Part shown: one piece after another, positions 1 through 8,396 of the stretch
Numbering within the stretch: position 1 is the first letter of the stretch
How the letters are laid out: every line of letters begins with the position of its first letter
Assembly: GCA_030726975.1 (NCBI GenBank)
Contig: JANRCO010000030.1
Location: 1 to 33,070, forward strand
DNA: 33,070 nt
Reading direction: 5' to 3'
Origin: Ilumatobacteraceae bacterium
GTDB lineage: Bacteria; Actinomycetota; Acidimicrobiia; Acidimicrobiales; Ilumatobacteraceae
Made by a program: the position numbers and the translations under genes
The notes under the pieces: model-generated
Databases searched by the model: none
The model's input: only the letters and a program-made list of their open reading frames with translations
Told to the model about the DNA's origin: nothing

Positions 1-1007
1 GCTCCGTCCCACCAGCCGCCATAGAGGCGCCAAATGTTGTGCACCACAAACTCGGGTTCGTCGTACATGGGGCGCAAATAGGGTTTGTTGAGAACGTCTT
101 GTGGCACCGACACGCTGTGAATGATGCTGTCGAGTGTGGCGCCGTCGTTCATCATCACCAGAACTTCCGACACCAATGTTTCGAGTGCGCTTGCAATGTC
201 GGTGAGCACTATTTCAATGCGCTCGTTGCCGTCAATGGGTAAGCCGTGTGCGGGCAGGAGGAGCTCTGGTTTCTTTGCGGCCATGTCGCGCAATGCTTTG
301 GCCCATTCGAGTGGGTAGCGCTGAACTTTTTGTGGGTTGCCAGCATTGGGGAAGTTCCAAATGAGGAAGTCGCCCGCCATGATCCATTTCTTGTCAGGGA
401 CCCATGCCCACAAGTGGTCGTCGGTTTCGCCGATGGCGTGGTTGAGTTCTACTGAATGGTCGCCGATGTTGAGGACGTATTGCTCGCGGAACGATTCTTG
501 AACTTCTAAAACATCGGGCGGAATGAAGTGGTTCTTGTTGCCGCCCAAGCTGTATTGATGTTCAACGCGAATGCCACCAAATTGTTTGGCGTTAATGAAC
601 CTGTTCCAGCCATCGGTATCGCGGTAACGCTGTACGCGTGGCGCAATGTTTTCATGACCAATGACGCGAGGGTTGGGCACGCCTTTTGCTGCAGCGGCAG
701 CGGCAAATGCGGGGCTGCCACCAATGTGGTCGGCATGGCCGTGTGTGTAAATGAGATGGCTCACTGGAGTTGAGGTCCACTTGTTCAACGCCTCAACAAC
801 GAGCGGGCCGGTAACAACACCTGAGGCGTCGAAACAAGCAAGCCCTTCAGAAGTTTTCCACGCCACGCAGTGGCTGAAACTTTCCACAACAGCAAGGTCG
901 TCGGCAATTTCCGACAGTTCATTGCTGAGGCGATTAGTGGGGCCGGTTCCGGAGTCAACAACACCTGTGTCGATGATGTGACGTGAGAGTGCGAGAAGGT
1001 CGGCCAT
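1..1007 (-). CDS. Alkylsulfatase-like metallo-beta-lactamase-fold hydrolase (3' end cut by window)
   Basis: The frame is open from the ATG at 1007 to the window edge (335 codons), so the C-terminus is missing. The metal-binding signature THGHADHIGG lies at about residues 88-97. LLPAHGLPIDG, a second metal-binding His region, follows further on. The last visible residues, EPEFVVHNIWRLYGGWWDG, are typical of the start of the dimerisation region in the alkyl/aryl sulfatase (SdsA1/BDS1-like) branch of the superfamily. Such enzymes are binuclear zinc hydrolases of sulfate esters, but the substrate cannot be told from sequence. No signal peptide is visible, so the protein is probably cytoplasmic. 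The start is supported by AGGAAA five bases upstream, overlapping the stop of the acyl-CoA dehydrogenase gene nine bases away, which implies one transcript. Family is secure; specificity is open. Confidence 0.85.
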   Translation of the reverse strand, partial: MADLLALSRHIIDTGVVDSGTGPTNRLSNELSEIADDLAVVESFSHCVAWKTSEGLACFDASGVVTGPLVVEALNKWTSTPVSHLIYTHGHADHIGGSPAFAAAAAAKGVPNPRVIGHENIAPRVQRYRDTDGWNRFINAKQFGGIRVEHQYSLGGNKNHFIPPDVLEVQESFREQYVLNIGDHSVELNHAIGETDDHLWAWVPDKKWIMAGDFLIWNFPNAGNPQKVQRYPLEWAKALRDMAAKKPELLLPAHGLPIDGNERIEIVLTDIASALETLVSEVLVMMNDGATLDSIIHSVSVPQDVLNKPYLRPMYDEPEFVVHNIWRLYGGWWDG

Positions 1008-1016
1008 GTGTATTTC

Positions 1017-2135
1017 CTATTTTTTGACTGCAGATGGTTCTTTAGGAAGGCCGAGCACGCGCTCGCCCAAAATGTTGCGCATCACGTTTGAGGTGCCACC
1101 CATGATGGTGTAGCCAGGCCCATACATGAGCCCAGAGGTGACGTCGTCCCACAACATGGCGTCGGCGCCAAATGTTTGTGCAACAAATTGGGCAACACGC
1201 CATTCGTGTTCGGTGCAGAAGCATTTTGTGGCTGCAGAAAAACCAGCAGGAGCTTGCTTCAATACTTCACGCACCACCAAGATGCGGCCAATGCGGTAGT
1301 ACATCTCGAGTTGCGCAATGGTTTGGCGTACACGTGGGTCGGAAGTGTCGGCACGTTCACGGGCCTTGAGATACAACGCATGGTTCGATACCAAACGGTC
1401 GATGCCGCCGCGCTCGTGTTCGAGTTGACGCATTGTTTGTTTGAACGCTCCACCTTGTTCGCCCACCAAGTTTGCTTTTGGTACGCGCACATTGGTGTAG
1501 AACACTTCGCAAAAGTGGCGGTTGGTGGTCATGTCTTGAATTTCGCGTGCTTCAATGCCGGGCGTATTCATGGGCACAACAATTTCGCTAATACCTGCGT
1601 GCGGTGGCCCGTCGTTGCTGGTGCGACAAATGAGATAGCAGTACTGCGCAACGGCTCCGAATGAGGTCCAGATTTTTTGTCCGTTAATGACCCATTCATC
1701 GCCATCGAGAACTGCACTTGTTTTCAACGATGCAAGGTCGCTACCTGCATCGGGTTCACTCATGCCAATGCACCAGGTGTCTTCGCCCGACAAGATGCCA
1801 GGAAGAAAAGCTTTTTGTTGTTCGGGCGTTCCGTAGGCCATGAACGCTGGGCCCATTTGGCGGTCGCCAAACCATGAAGCGGCAATGGGGGCGCCAGCAG
1901 CAATGAGTTCTTCACCCACAATGAGACGATCAATGGGTGGGCGTCCGCCGCCACCGAACTCTTTGGGCCATGTCATGCCAATGAAGCCGAGTGCGCCGAG
2001 TTCCTTTGAGAACTCTTTGGAATACCCATTCATCCATGAGTCGTTGAAGCGCCCGTATCGCTCCACGGCGTCAATGGCAATGGCTCGGGCTTCGGCGCGA
2101 AGTGCCTCTTGTTCGGGTGTCCAGGCGAATTCCAT
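1017..2135 (-). CDS. Acyl-CoA dehydrogenase family protein
   Basis: Flavoprotein of 372 aa expected to introduce an alpha-beta double bond into an acyl-CoA thioester, passing electrons to ETF. Visible signatures are the N-terminal helix MEFAWTPEQEALRAEA, the FAD/substrate loop GMSEPDAGSDLASL, and the C-terminal GGTSNVMRNILGERVLGLPK that closes the FAD pocket in the family. The frame can be extended upstream to 2219, but those residues are low-complexity and not family-like, so I place the start at the ATG at 2135. It has no Shine-Dalgarno; TACCAT lies six bases upstream, which fits a leaderless transcript. It is divergent from icd and apparently co-transcribed with the hydrolase gene downstream. 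Which acyl chain it uses (fatty acid, steroid side chain, branched) is not determinable. Confidence 0.92.
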   Translation of the reverse strand: MEFAWTPEQEALRAEARAIAIDAVERYGRFNDSWMNGYSKEFSKELGALGFIGMTWPKEFGGGGRPPIDRLIVGEELIAAGAPIAASWFGDRQMGPAFMAYGTPEQQKAFLPGILSGEDTWCIGMSEPDAGSDLASLKTSAVLDGDEWVINGQKIWTSFGAVAQYCYLICRTSNDGPPHAGISEIVVPMNTPGIEAREIQDMTTNRHFCEVFYTNVRVPKANLVGEQGGAFKQTMRQLEHERGGIDRLVSNHALYLKARERADTSDPRVRQTIAQLEMYYRIGRILVVREVLKQAPAGFSAATKCFCTEHEWRVAQFVAQTFGADAMLWDDVTSGLMYGPGYTIMGGTSNVMRNILGERVLGLPKEPSAVKK

Positions 2136-2141
2136 GGATGA

Positions 2142-2147
2142 ATGGTA
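2142..2147 (-). promoter_or_regulatory. Candidate -10 element for a leaderless acyl-CoA dehydrogenase transcript
   Basis: On the minus strand TACCAT (actinobacterial TANNNT) ends six bases before the ATG at 2135. There is no purine-rich ribosome site, so transcription probably starts at the A of ATG. No convincing -35 box was seen. Confidence 0.4.
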
Positions 2148-2207
2148 AGCGACCAAGCGAGCCCAGCCATAGTGGGGCGAAGAGGACACCTGGGCACCCT
2201 GAGCGGC

Positions 2208-2232
2208 TAATGTGTACAAGTACCGTACAAGT
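2208..2232 (+). promoter_or_regulatory. icd promoter region with tandem GTACAAGT repeats
   Basis: TAATGT (2208-2213) matches TANNNT and would give a 5' untranslated region of about 57 bases for icd. Immediately after it, GTACAAGT occurs twice (2214-2221 and 2225-2232) with an 11-bp period, so both copies face the same side of the helix. This is a plausible binding site for a dimeric regulator at or just past the transcription start. Inference only. Confidence 0.4.
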
Positions 2233-2269
2233 GACCGTTACCCGTCTGGTGGGTGGCGGGAAGAGAAAG

Positions 2270-2278
2270 GCCCCCAAT
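2270..2278 (+). promoter_or_regulatory. Leader motif GCCCCCAAT at icd start codon
   Basis: The 9-mer overlaps the first two bases of the icd ATG (GCCCCCA-ATG-GC) and is preceded by GAGAAAG. The same arrangement, GAGAAAAGA then GCCCCCA-ATG-GC, occurs at acn (10657-10665). A third copy sits in the gltA leader (5771-5779). Seen directly; shared control is inferred. Confidence 0.5.
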
Positions 2279-3494
2279 GGCAAAGATCAAGGTGGACAAC
2301 CCCGTCGTCGAACTCGACGGCGACGAAATGACACGGATTATTTGGCAGTTCATCAAAGATCGCCTCATCTTGCCGTACCTCGACATTGAGCTTGAGTACT
2401 ACGACCTCGGTATGGAATACCGCGACCAAACCGACGACCAGGTCACCATCGATTCTGCACGTGCCATCTTGAAGCACGGCGTGGGCGTGAAGTGCGCAAC
2501 CATTACGCCAGACGAACAGCGTGTTGAAGAATTCAAATTGAAGAAAATGTGGAAGTCGCCAAACGGCACCATTCGTAACATTCTTGGCGGCGTTGTTTTC
2601 CGCGAGCCAATTATTTGCAACAACATTCCTCGCTTGGTTCCTGGTTGGACCAAGCCCATCGTTATTGGCCGTCACGCACATGGCGACCAGTACAAAGCAT
2701 CCGACTTCAAAGTGCCTGGTGCAGGAACCGTCACCATGACCTACACGCCAGAAGATGGCAGTGCGCCAATGGAACTTGAAGTTGCCAAGTTTGGCAAAGA
2801 CGGTGGCGTTGCAATGGGTATGTACAACTTCAACGACAGCATCCGCGACTTTGCTCGCGCGTCGTTGCGTTACGGTCTCGACCGTCAGTACCCCGTGTAC
2901 ATGAGCACCAAGAACACCATCTTGAAGGCATACGACGGCCAGTTCAAAGATCTCTTCGAAGAAGTGTTCGTGAACGAGTTCAAGGCCGACTTCGACAAGG
3001 CTGGCATCACCTATGAGCATCGCCTCATTGACGACATGGTTGCATGCGTCATGAAGTGGGAAGGTGGCTACGTATGGGCATGTAAGAACTACGACGGCGA
3101 CGTTCAAAGCGACACCGTTGCACAGGGCTTTGGTTCACTTGGTCTCATGACCTCGGTTCTCTACACACCAGATGGCCGCACAGTGGAAGCAGAAGCTGCT
3201 CACGGCACCGTGACACGTCACTACCGCGAACACCAGAAGGGCAACAAGACATCAACCAACCCGGTTGCTTCAATTTTTGCCTGGACACGTGGTTTGGTGC
3301 ACCGTGGCAAGCTCGACAACAACCCGAAACTCATCGACTTCGCAACGAAGCTCGAAGAAGTGTGTGTGGAAGCAATCGAAGCTGGCGAAATGACAAAAGA
3401 CTTGTCGATTCTCATCTCGAAAGATGCTCCATGGCTCACCACTGAAGGTTTCTTGGAAGCACTCGATACACGTTTGCAAAAGAAGATGGCCTAA
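2277..3494 (+). CDS. icd: NADP-dependent isocitrate dehydrogenase, eukaryotic-like homodimeric type
   Basis: 405 aa, close to the roughly 405-410 aa of mycobacterial Icd1. It oxidatively decarboxylates isocitrate to 2-oxoglutarate with NADP in the TCA cycle. The sequence runs [16 protein letters not shown] at the N-terminus, then [20 protein letters not shown] and [18 protein letters not shown] (isocitrate loop), and [20 protein letters not shown] with NYDGDVQSD (metal-binding aspartates). [13 protein letters not shown] follows in the cofactor region. The ATG at 2277 is chosen because AGAAAGG lies six bases upstream and the family begins here. The leader contains GCCCCCAAT running into the start codon, shared with acn and gltA. 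The quinone oxidoreductase starts five bases after its stop, so the two are probably co-transcribed. Confidence 0.97.
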   Translation: MAKIKVDNPVVELDGDEMTRIIWQFIKDRLILPYLDIELEYYDLGMEYRDQTDDQVTIDSARAILKHGVGVKCATITPDEQRVEEFKLKKMWKSPNGTIRNILGGVVFREPIICNNIPRLVPGWTKPIVIGRHAHGDQYKASDFKVPGAGTVTMTYTPEDGSAPMELEVAKFGKDGGVAMGMYNFNDSIRDFARASLRYGLDRQYPVYMSTKNTILKAYDGQFKDLFEEVFVNEFKADFDKAGITYEHRLIDDMVACVMKWEGGYVWACKNYDGDVQSDTVAQGFGSLGLMTSVLYTPDGRTVEAEAAHGTVTRHYREHQKGNKTSTNPVASIFAWTRGLVHRGKLDNNPKLIDFATKLEEVCVEAIEAGEMTKDLSILISKDAPWLTTEGFLEALDTRLQKKMA

Positions 3495-3499
3495 TCGTT

Positions 3500-4479
3500 A
3501 TGCGCGCAGTCGTGCTCACCGAGTTTGGCGGGCCAGAAGTACTGCGCTTTGCCGATATTCCCGTACCGCAACCCGATGCTGAAGAAGTGTTGGTTGCGGT
3601 ACGGGCAACGGCGTTAAACAGGGCCGACCTCATGCAGCGCATGGGGCTCTACCCGAACCCGAGCCCAGTAGAACACGATGTGCCTGGCCTCGAATTTGCT
3701 GGCGTGGTTACAGCTATTGGAAGTCGTGTTCGTGAACATGCTGTTGGCGATGCCGTGATGGGCATTGTGAGCGGTGGTGGATACGCCGAGTATTTAGTAG
3801 TGCACGAACGTCAAGCAATGCGTGTGCCGGCAAACATTTCGGTGAACGATGCTGCGGCAATTCCTGAAGTTTTCATTACTGCTTGGGATGCACTTGTTGT
3901 TCAAGGTGGTCTCACCAGTGGCCGTATTGCCTTAGTGCATGCAGGCGCTTCGGGCGTTGGCACAGCCGGTATTCAAATTTGTAAAGCAATTGGTGCGCGC
4001 GTTGTGGTCACCTGTTCCACCGGAAAAGTGCAAGCGTGCAAAAACCTTGGTGCCGACCTGGTTATCGATTACTCCACGCAAGATTTTGTGGAAGAAGTGA
4101 AGAAGTTCACCGGCGGCAAAGGTGTCGACACCATTCTCGACGTTATTGGCGGCGACTATGTTGACCGCAATATTGCGTCACTTGCGTTAAAGGGTTGCAT
4201 TGTTCAAGTAGGAACCATGGCAGGCCCACCACCGGCCATGAACTTGGGTGGTCTCATGTTCAAGCGCGCTCGTCTTGTAGGAACAGTGCTGAGGGCACGA
4301 CCCCTCGATGAAAAAATCGCTATTAGCCAACGCTTCGCCGCAGAAATGCTGCCTCTGTTTGCAACAGGCGCTCTGAAGCCAGTGATTGACTCACGTTATG
4401 AATTCTCCGACATCGCAATTGCGCATGAGCACATGGCAAAAAATGCCAATGCCGGAAAAATCGTGATTGATATCTCGCG

Positions 4480-4483
<4 letters not shown>
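3500..4483 (+). CDS. NAD(P)H:quinone oxidoreductase, PIG3-like MDR family
   Basis: 327 aa medium-chain reductase without zinc ligands. The N-terminal GroES-like half carries ALNRADLMQRMGLYP (about 38-52), diagnostic of the TP53I3/PIG3 quinone oxidoreductase branch. The Rossmann half has HAGASGVGTAGIQI (about 147-160) for NADPH. Members reduce quinones or other electrophiles, commonly to limit oxidative damage. The physiological substrate here is unknown. The gene follows icd by five bases, so it would be transcribed with the NADPH-producing dehydrogenase, a sensible pairing. Its stop codon shares TTAG with the convergent gltA stop (4-base overlap), leaving no room for a terminator between the two. 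Confidence 0.9.
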
Positions 4484-5748
<1,265 letters not shown>

Positions 5749-5770
5749 CTGTGAACTCCTTCAGTTAGGT

Positions 5771-5779
5771 ATTGGGGGC
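5771..5779 (-). promoter_or_regulatory. Leader motif GCCCCCAAT in gltA 5' untranslated region
   Basis: On the minus strand GGGGAGGAAGCCCCCAAT lies about 23 bases before the gltA ATG. The GGGG just upstream could pair with CCCC, placing AGGAAG in the loop. The same 9-mer spans the start codons of icd and acn. Confidence 0.45.
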
Positions 5780-5795
5780 TTCCTCCCCGTGGGAA

Positions 5796-5801
5796 AGAAT
5801 A
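5796..5801 (-). promoter_or_regulatory. Candidate -10 element of gltA
   Basis: TATTCT on the minus strand (TANNNT) would place the transcription start near 5789, giving a leader of about 40 bases that includes the GCCCCCAAT motif and the AAGGAG ribosome site. TTGTGA lies about 19 bases upstream as a weak -35. Inference from pattern only. Confidence 0.35.
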
Positions 5802-5812
5802 GAGCAACTGAC

Positions 5813-5842
5813 CCCTTGGCTCACAATGGGAGAACCCTTGGC
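5813..5842 (-). promoter_or_regulatory. Tandem GCCAAGGG boxes upstream of gltA
   Basis: GCCAAGGG occurs at 5835-5842 and again at 5813-5820 on the minus strand. The period is exactly 22 bp, two helical turns, just upstream of the likely gltA promoter. Spacing and position fit a regulator bound on one face of the DNA. The cognate factor is unknown; the neighbouring LysR and GntR proteins are candidates. Confidence 0.4.
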
Positions 5843-5849
5843 CAGTGAT

Positions 5850-7232
5850 TTACAGGGGTGTGTTGTCGTGTTTGCGGGCCTGGAGGCGCTCGCGCTTGTG
5901 CTCAAGGGCCCGCAAAGCCGATGCAATTTCTCGTCGTGTGTCGGCAGGCTCAATGACCCCGTCAACAAGCCCACGCTCGGCTGCGATGTAGGGGTTCAAG
6001 AGACGTTCTGAGTAGTCGGCTTCAAATGCAGCGCGTTCTTCTGGCGTTGCTCGGCGTTGCAAAATGGCAGCAGCTTGACCCGCGCCCATCACTGCTAGTT
6101 CCGCCCATGGCCACGCAAGACACACATCGTTGCCCATGTTCTTTGAGTCCATCACGATGTAAGCACCACCATATGACTTGCGCAAAATGATGCAGATACG
6201 TGGCACCGAAGCGCGTGCGTAGGCAAACACGAGTTGCGCACCGTGACGAATCATGCCGCGCCACTCCAGGTCTTTACCGGGGTAGAAGCCAGGCGTATCG
6301 ACCAAGGTGATGAGGGGAATGTTGAAGGCGTCGCAGAACGCAACAAACCGAGCGGCCTTTTGAGATGCGGGAATGTCGAGTGTGCCGGCAAGCACGATGG
6401 GCTGGTTGGCAACAATGCCCACTACGCGTCCGTCGATGCGGGCAAAGGTGGTAACAACGTTTGCTGCCCAGCGGGCACGCAGTTCAAAGTATTCACCATC
6501 GTCAACGAGGGCAGAAATGACCTTGCGCACATCGTATGAACCAGTTGATGTGGCAGGAATGAAGTCGCCTGCTTCTGGTGTTGGGCGGTCGAATGGGTCG
6601 TCGGTTTCTACCATTTCAGGAAGTTCATCAACACTGTTAGGCAGGTAACTCAGAATTTGCTCCACTGCCAAATGGGCTGCTTCAACACTGGGAACAACAA
6701 GTGAAGCAACGCCACTTGCGCGAGCATGAATTGTTGCTCCGCCGAGTTCTTCGTTGCTCACAGTTTCGCCAGTGAATTCCGCAACCATGGTTGGCCCTGA
6801 AACAAATGCGTAGGCATCTTCGGTCATCACCACAAAGTCGGCGAGCCCAATGAGCAGTGCCGGCCCCGATACAGCTGGGCCAGTGACCACGTGAATGGTG
6901 GGAACAATTCCTGAGCAACGAGCAAGAGCACGTGCTGCTGAACCCCAACCATGGAGTGCAGCAATGCCTTCAACGATGTCGGCACCAGAAGAGCCAAGGC
7001 TCATGACGAGCGGATAGCGCTTATCGCACGCAATGGTTGCTGCTGTTTCGATGACTAAACATGCGTCGGCAGACAATGCGCCTCGACGCACCTCTTCTTC
7101 AATATTGATCCAGACCACGCGACGAGGAGCATCGGGGTTGAAAGTATTAAGAACGCGAATATCTGCGTGAGCGGCTCCGCGTATCGACTTGACGAGGTCG
7201 ATGGAAGGTGCAAATTCGTTCGCAAGTGTCAT
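5850..7232 (-). CDS. Acyl-CoA carboxylase carboxyltransferase (beta) subunit, short form
   Basis: 460 aa, crotonase-fold carboxyltransferase that moves CO2 from carboxybiotin to an acyl-CoA (acetyl-, propionyl- or longer). The N-half has SGPALLIGLADFVVM and FVSGPTMV. The C-half has LVDTPGFYPGKDLEWRGMIRHGAQLVFAYA, the oxyanion region RKSYGGAYIVMDSKNMGND (about 350-368) and AWPWAELAVMGAGQAAAI. PccB/AccD5-type proteins are usually 515-550 aa; this one lacks about 50 N-terminal residues, resembling shorter AccD3-like forms. No biotin carboxylase (alpha) subunit is in the window, so it must use one encoded elsewhere. The start follows the LysR stop by 13 bases without a Shine-Dalgarno, so coupling to lysR translation is likely. 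Substrate unknown. Confidence 0.9.
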   Translation of the reverse strand: MTLANEFAPSIDLVKSIRGAAHADIRVLNTFNPDAPRRVVWINIEEEVRRGALSADACLVIETAATIACDKRYPLVMSLGSSGADIVEGIAALHGWGSAARALARCSGIVPTIHVVTGPAVSGPALLIGLADFVVMTEDAYAFVSGPTMVAEFTGETVSNEELGGATIHARASGVASLVVPSVEAAHLAVEQILSYLPNSVDELPEMVETDDPFDRPTPEAGDFIPATSTGSYDVRKVISALVDDGEYFELRARWAANVVTTFARIDGRVVGIVANQPIVLAGTLDIPASQKAARFVAFCDAFNIPLITLVDTPGFYPGKDLEWRGMIRHGAQLVFAYARASVPRICIILRKSYGGAYIVMDSKNMGNDVCLAWPWAELAVMGAGQAAAILQRRATPEERAAFEADYSERLLNPYIAAERGLVDGVIEPADTRREIASALRALEHKRERLQARKHDNTPL

Positions 7233-7245
7233 GACAAGGTCAACA

Positions 7246-8196
7246 CTAGGCGCGTGGCTCGGTGTTTCTTGCAAGCGGGAATGCGCCCTTGCCAACATAA
7301 ACACCAGGTTGACGTGTGCCGTATTTCTCAATGACCAATTGTGCTTCTGCGAGTGTGGCGCGCGTGGCACGGTTGGGTTGTGGGCGCCGACGCTGAGCCC
7401 AGCCCACCACGCGCCGTGGAAGTTCGGGCACAGCAATGCGCACGAAGTCACCCTTCAACCAGCCGGGAATTGCACTTGCGGGAACAATGGCCGCACCGAA
7501 TCCTTCAAAGGCGAGTGAAGCAAGAAGTCGCACGCCGTCGATTTCGGCTTGAGCCTGTAGTGCTACCCCTTTGTTCGCAGCTGCGCGGTCGACAATGCGG
7601 CGAAAGGCAGTACTACGCGGTGGAAGCAACAACGGGTGGGTCGCAAGTTCTGTGAGTGAAATGGTGTCGTACGAGGCAAGTGCGTGCTTGGAGTGGGCGA
7701 GGAGCAACATGTCTTCGGCAAAGAGCGGTTGTGTGATGAGTTCAGGGTCCTCTACTGGCAAGTGAACAATGGCTGCGTCGACGGTGCCATTGGCAAGGCG
7801 CGGCAAGAGCGACGATGTACTGCCCTCGTGCACAATGGTGCGAATGCCAGGATGAGAGTGCGAGAGCGAGGTGAGCAGGCGTGGCATGAACCACCGAGCC
7901 GTGGTGCCGAGTACTCCGAGGCGGGTTTCGCCCGTAATCGCCTCGTCACGGGCCTTGATGTCGGAGGTGATGTCGTCCATCTCGTGCACGATGCGCCGGG
8001 CGCGCTCGGCAACTGCGAGACCTTCATCGGTGAGTTGGCCGCTATGGCGATCGATGAGGGTGGTACCTAAGAGCTTTTCAAGCCGCGAAATATGGGCAGA
8101 AACGTTGGATTGCACCGTTCCGAGCGACTTTGCCGCCGCGGAAAACGAGCCGTGGTCGGCAATGGCGAGAAGGCTGGTGAGTTGGCGAAGTTCCAT
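7246..8196 (-). CDS. LysR-family transcriptional regulator
   Basis: 316 aa. An N-terminal winged helix-turn-helix occupies about residues 1-60 (MELRQLTSLLAIADHGSF, then SAAAKSLGTVQSNVSAHISRLE). The LysR substrate-binding domain follows, with ETRLGVLGTTARWFMPRLL opening it and HPLLLPPRSTAFRRIVD in the co-inducer cleft region. It probably senses a small acyl or carboxylate ligand, but which one is unknown. It is transcribed with the carboxyltransferase gene 13 bases downstream, an unusual co-directional arrangement for a LysR regulator, and so probably controls its own operon. I use the ATG at 8196 because the HTH begins there; the frame extends upstream without family similarity. No Shine-Dalgarno is seen. 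TATCTT eight bases upstream suggests a leaderless start. Confidence 0.92.
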   Translation of the reverse strand: MELRQLTSLLAIADHGSFSAAAKSLGTVQSNVSAHISRLEKLLGTTLIDRHSGQLTDEGLAVAERARRIVHEMDDITSDIKARDEAITGETRLGVLGTTARWFMPRLLTSLSHSHPGIRTIVHEGSTSSLLPRLANGTVDAAIVHLPVEDPELITQPLFAEDMLLLAHSKHALASYDTISLTELATHPLLLPPRSTAFRRIVDRAAANKGVALQAQAEIDGVRLLASLAFEGFGAAIVPASAIPGWLKGDFVRIAVPELPRRVVGWAQRRRPQPNRATRATLAEAQLVIEKYGTRQPGVYVGKGAFPLARNTEPRA

Positions 8197-8204
8197 CACA
8201 AAAA

Positions 8205-8221
8205 AAGATACCAAGTATCTT
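8205..8221 (-). promoter_or_regulatory. lysR -10 element embedded in inverted repeat AAGATAC-CAA-GTATCTT
   Basis: A perfect 7-bp inverted repeat with a 3-base spacer ends just upstream of lysR. The minus-strand TATCTT (8205-8210) lies eight bases before the ATG and resembles the -10 of a leaderless promoter. A protein bound to the repeat would block RNA polymerase, consistent with autorepression. Inference from position and symmetry. Confidence 0.5.
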
Positions 8222-8261
8222 GCCGTTCGCCTTGAGTAATACCCAGAAATGAGGCAAGATA
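8216..8261. promoter_or_regulatory. Spaced inverted repeat TATCTTGCC / GGCAAGATA
   Basis: TATCTTGCC (8216-8224) and its exact reverse complement GGCAAGATA (8253-8261) are separated by 28 bases. The second copy overlaps the palindrome GATATATC (8258-8265). With the inner repeat at 8205-8221 this gives two related half-site clusters upstream of lysR, the usual two-site layout for LysR tetramers. Confidence 0.45.
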
Positions 8262-8272
8262 TATCCAACAAG

Positions 8273-8301
8273 CGAATCGGACTTCCCCCAAGACCGATTC
8301 G
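8273..8301 (-). repeat. Hairpin A of acn 3' region, GGGGG loop in mRNA sense
   Basis: Arms CGAATCGGACTT (8273-8284) and AAGACCGATTCG (8290-8301) pair at 11 of 12 positions (one A-A mismatch) around CCCCC on plus, which is GGGGG in the acn transcript sense. No uridine tract follows, so it is not a classical intrinsic terminator. Confidence 0.75.
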
Positions 8302-8305
8302 TAGA

Positions 8306-8337
8306 GAACCCATCGATGGTCCCCCACCATCGGGTTC
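8306..8337 (-). repeat. Hairpin B of acn 3' region, GGGGG loop in mRNA sense
   Basis: GATGGT (8315-8320) pairs with ACCATC (8326-8331) around CCCCC (8321-8325). GAACCC (8306-8311) pairs with GGGTTC (8332-8337), leaving ATC (8312-8314) as a bulge. That makes a 12-bp stem. The stem sequence is unrelated to hairpins A and C while the loop is identical. Confidence 0.75.
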
Positions 8338-8344
8338 ATCGGTT

Positions 8345-8377
8345 GAGAGGCCTCACGTCCCCCACGTGAGGCCTCTC
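8345..8377 (-). repeat. Hairpin C of acn 3' region, perfect 14-bp stem, GGGGG loop in mRNA sense
   Basis: GAGAGGCCTCACGT (8345-8358) and ACGTGAGGCCTCTC (8364-8377) are exact reverse complements around CCCCC (8359-8363). It is the strongest of the three tandem stems. It shares 8372-8377 with hairpin D, so C and D cannot form together. No T-run follows on either strand. It may protect the acn mRNA 3' end or halt transcription without a U-tract. Confidence 0.8.
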
Positions 8378-8394
8378 CCATATTCCGGGAGAGG
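8372..8394 (-). repeat. Hairpin D, competing with C, directly after acn stop codon
   Basis: CCTCTCCC (8372-8379) and GGGAGAGG (8387-8394) form an 8-bp stem with a 7-base loop, only two bases past the acn stop codon. Its 8372-8377 arm is also used by hairpin C, giving two mutually exclusive folds. Confidence 0.6.
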
Positions 8395-8396
8395 TG

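Noticed and set aside
1176-1664. 162-codon open frame on plus opposite the acyl-CoA dehydrogenase
   Set aside because: The real gene on minus has clear acyl-CoA dehydrogenase signatures over the same bases.
2238-3107. 289-codon open frame on minus, antisense to icd
   Set aside because: It is the mirror of a strongly conserved icd coding frame, has no family-like motif or ribosome site, and its composition (Val/His-rich) is typical of an antisense shadow.
7233-7451. N-terminal extension of the carboxyltransferase to 7451
   Set aside because: The extra residues are encoded inside lysR, are not carboxyltransferase-like, and would need a 200-base gene overlap.
8345-8377. Hairpin C as a classical Rho-independent terminator
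   Set aside because: The stem is strong, but no T-run follows on either strand, so I list it as a structured repeat instead.
8285-8379. G-quadruplex from the G5 tracts downstream of acn
   Set aside because: The G-tracts are about 30 bases apart and enclosed by long perfect stems, which are far more likely to form.
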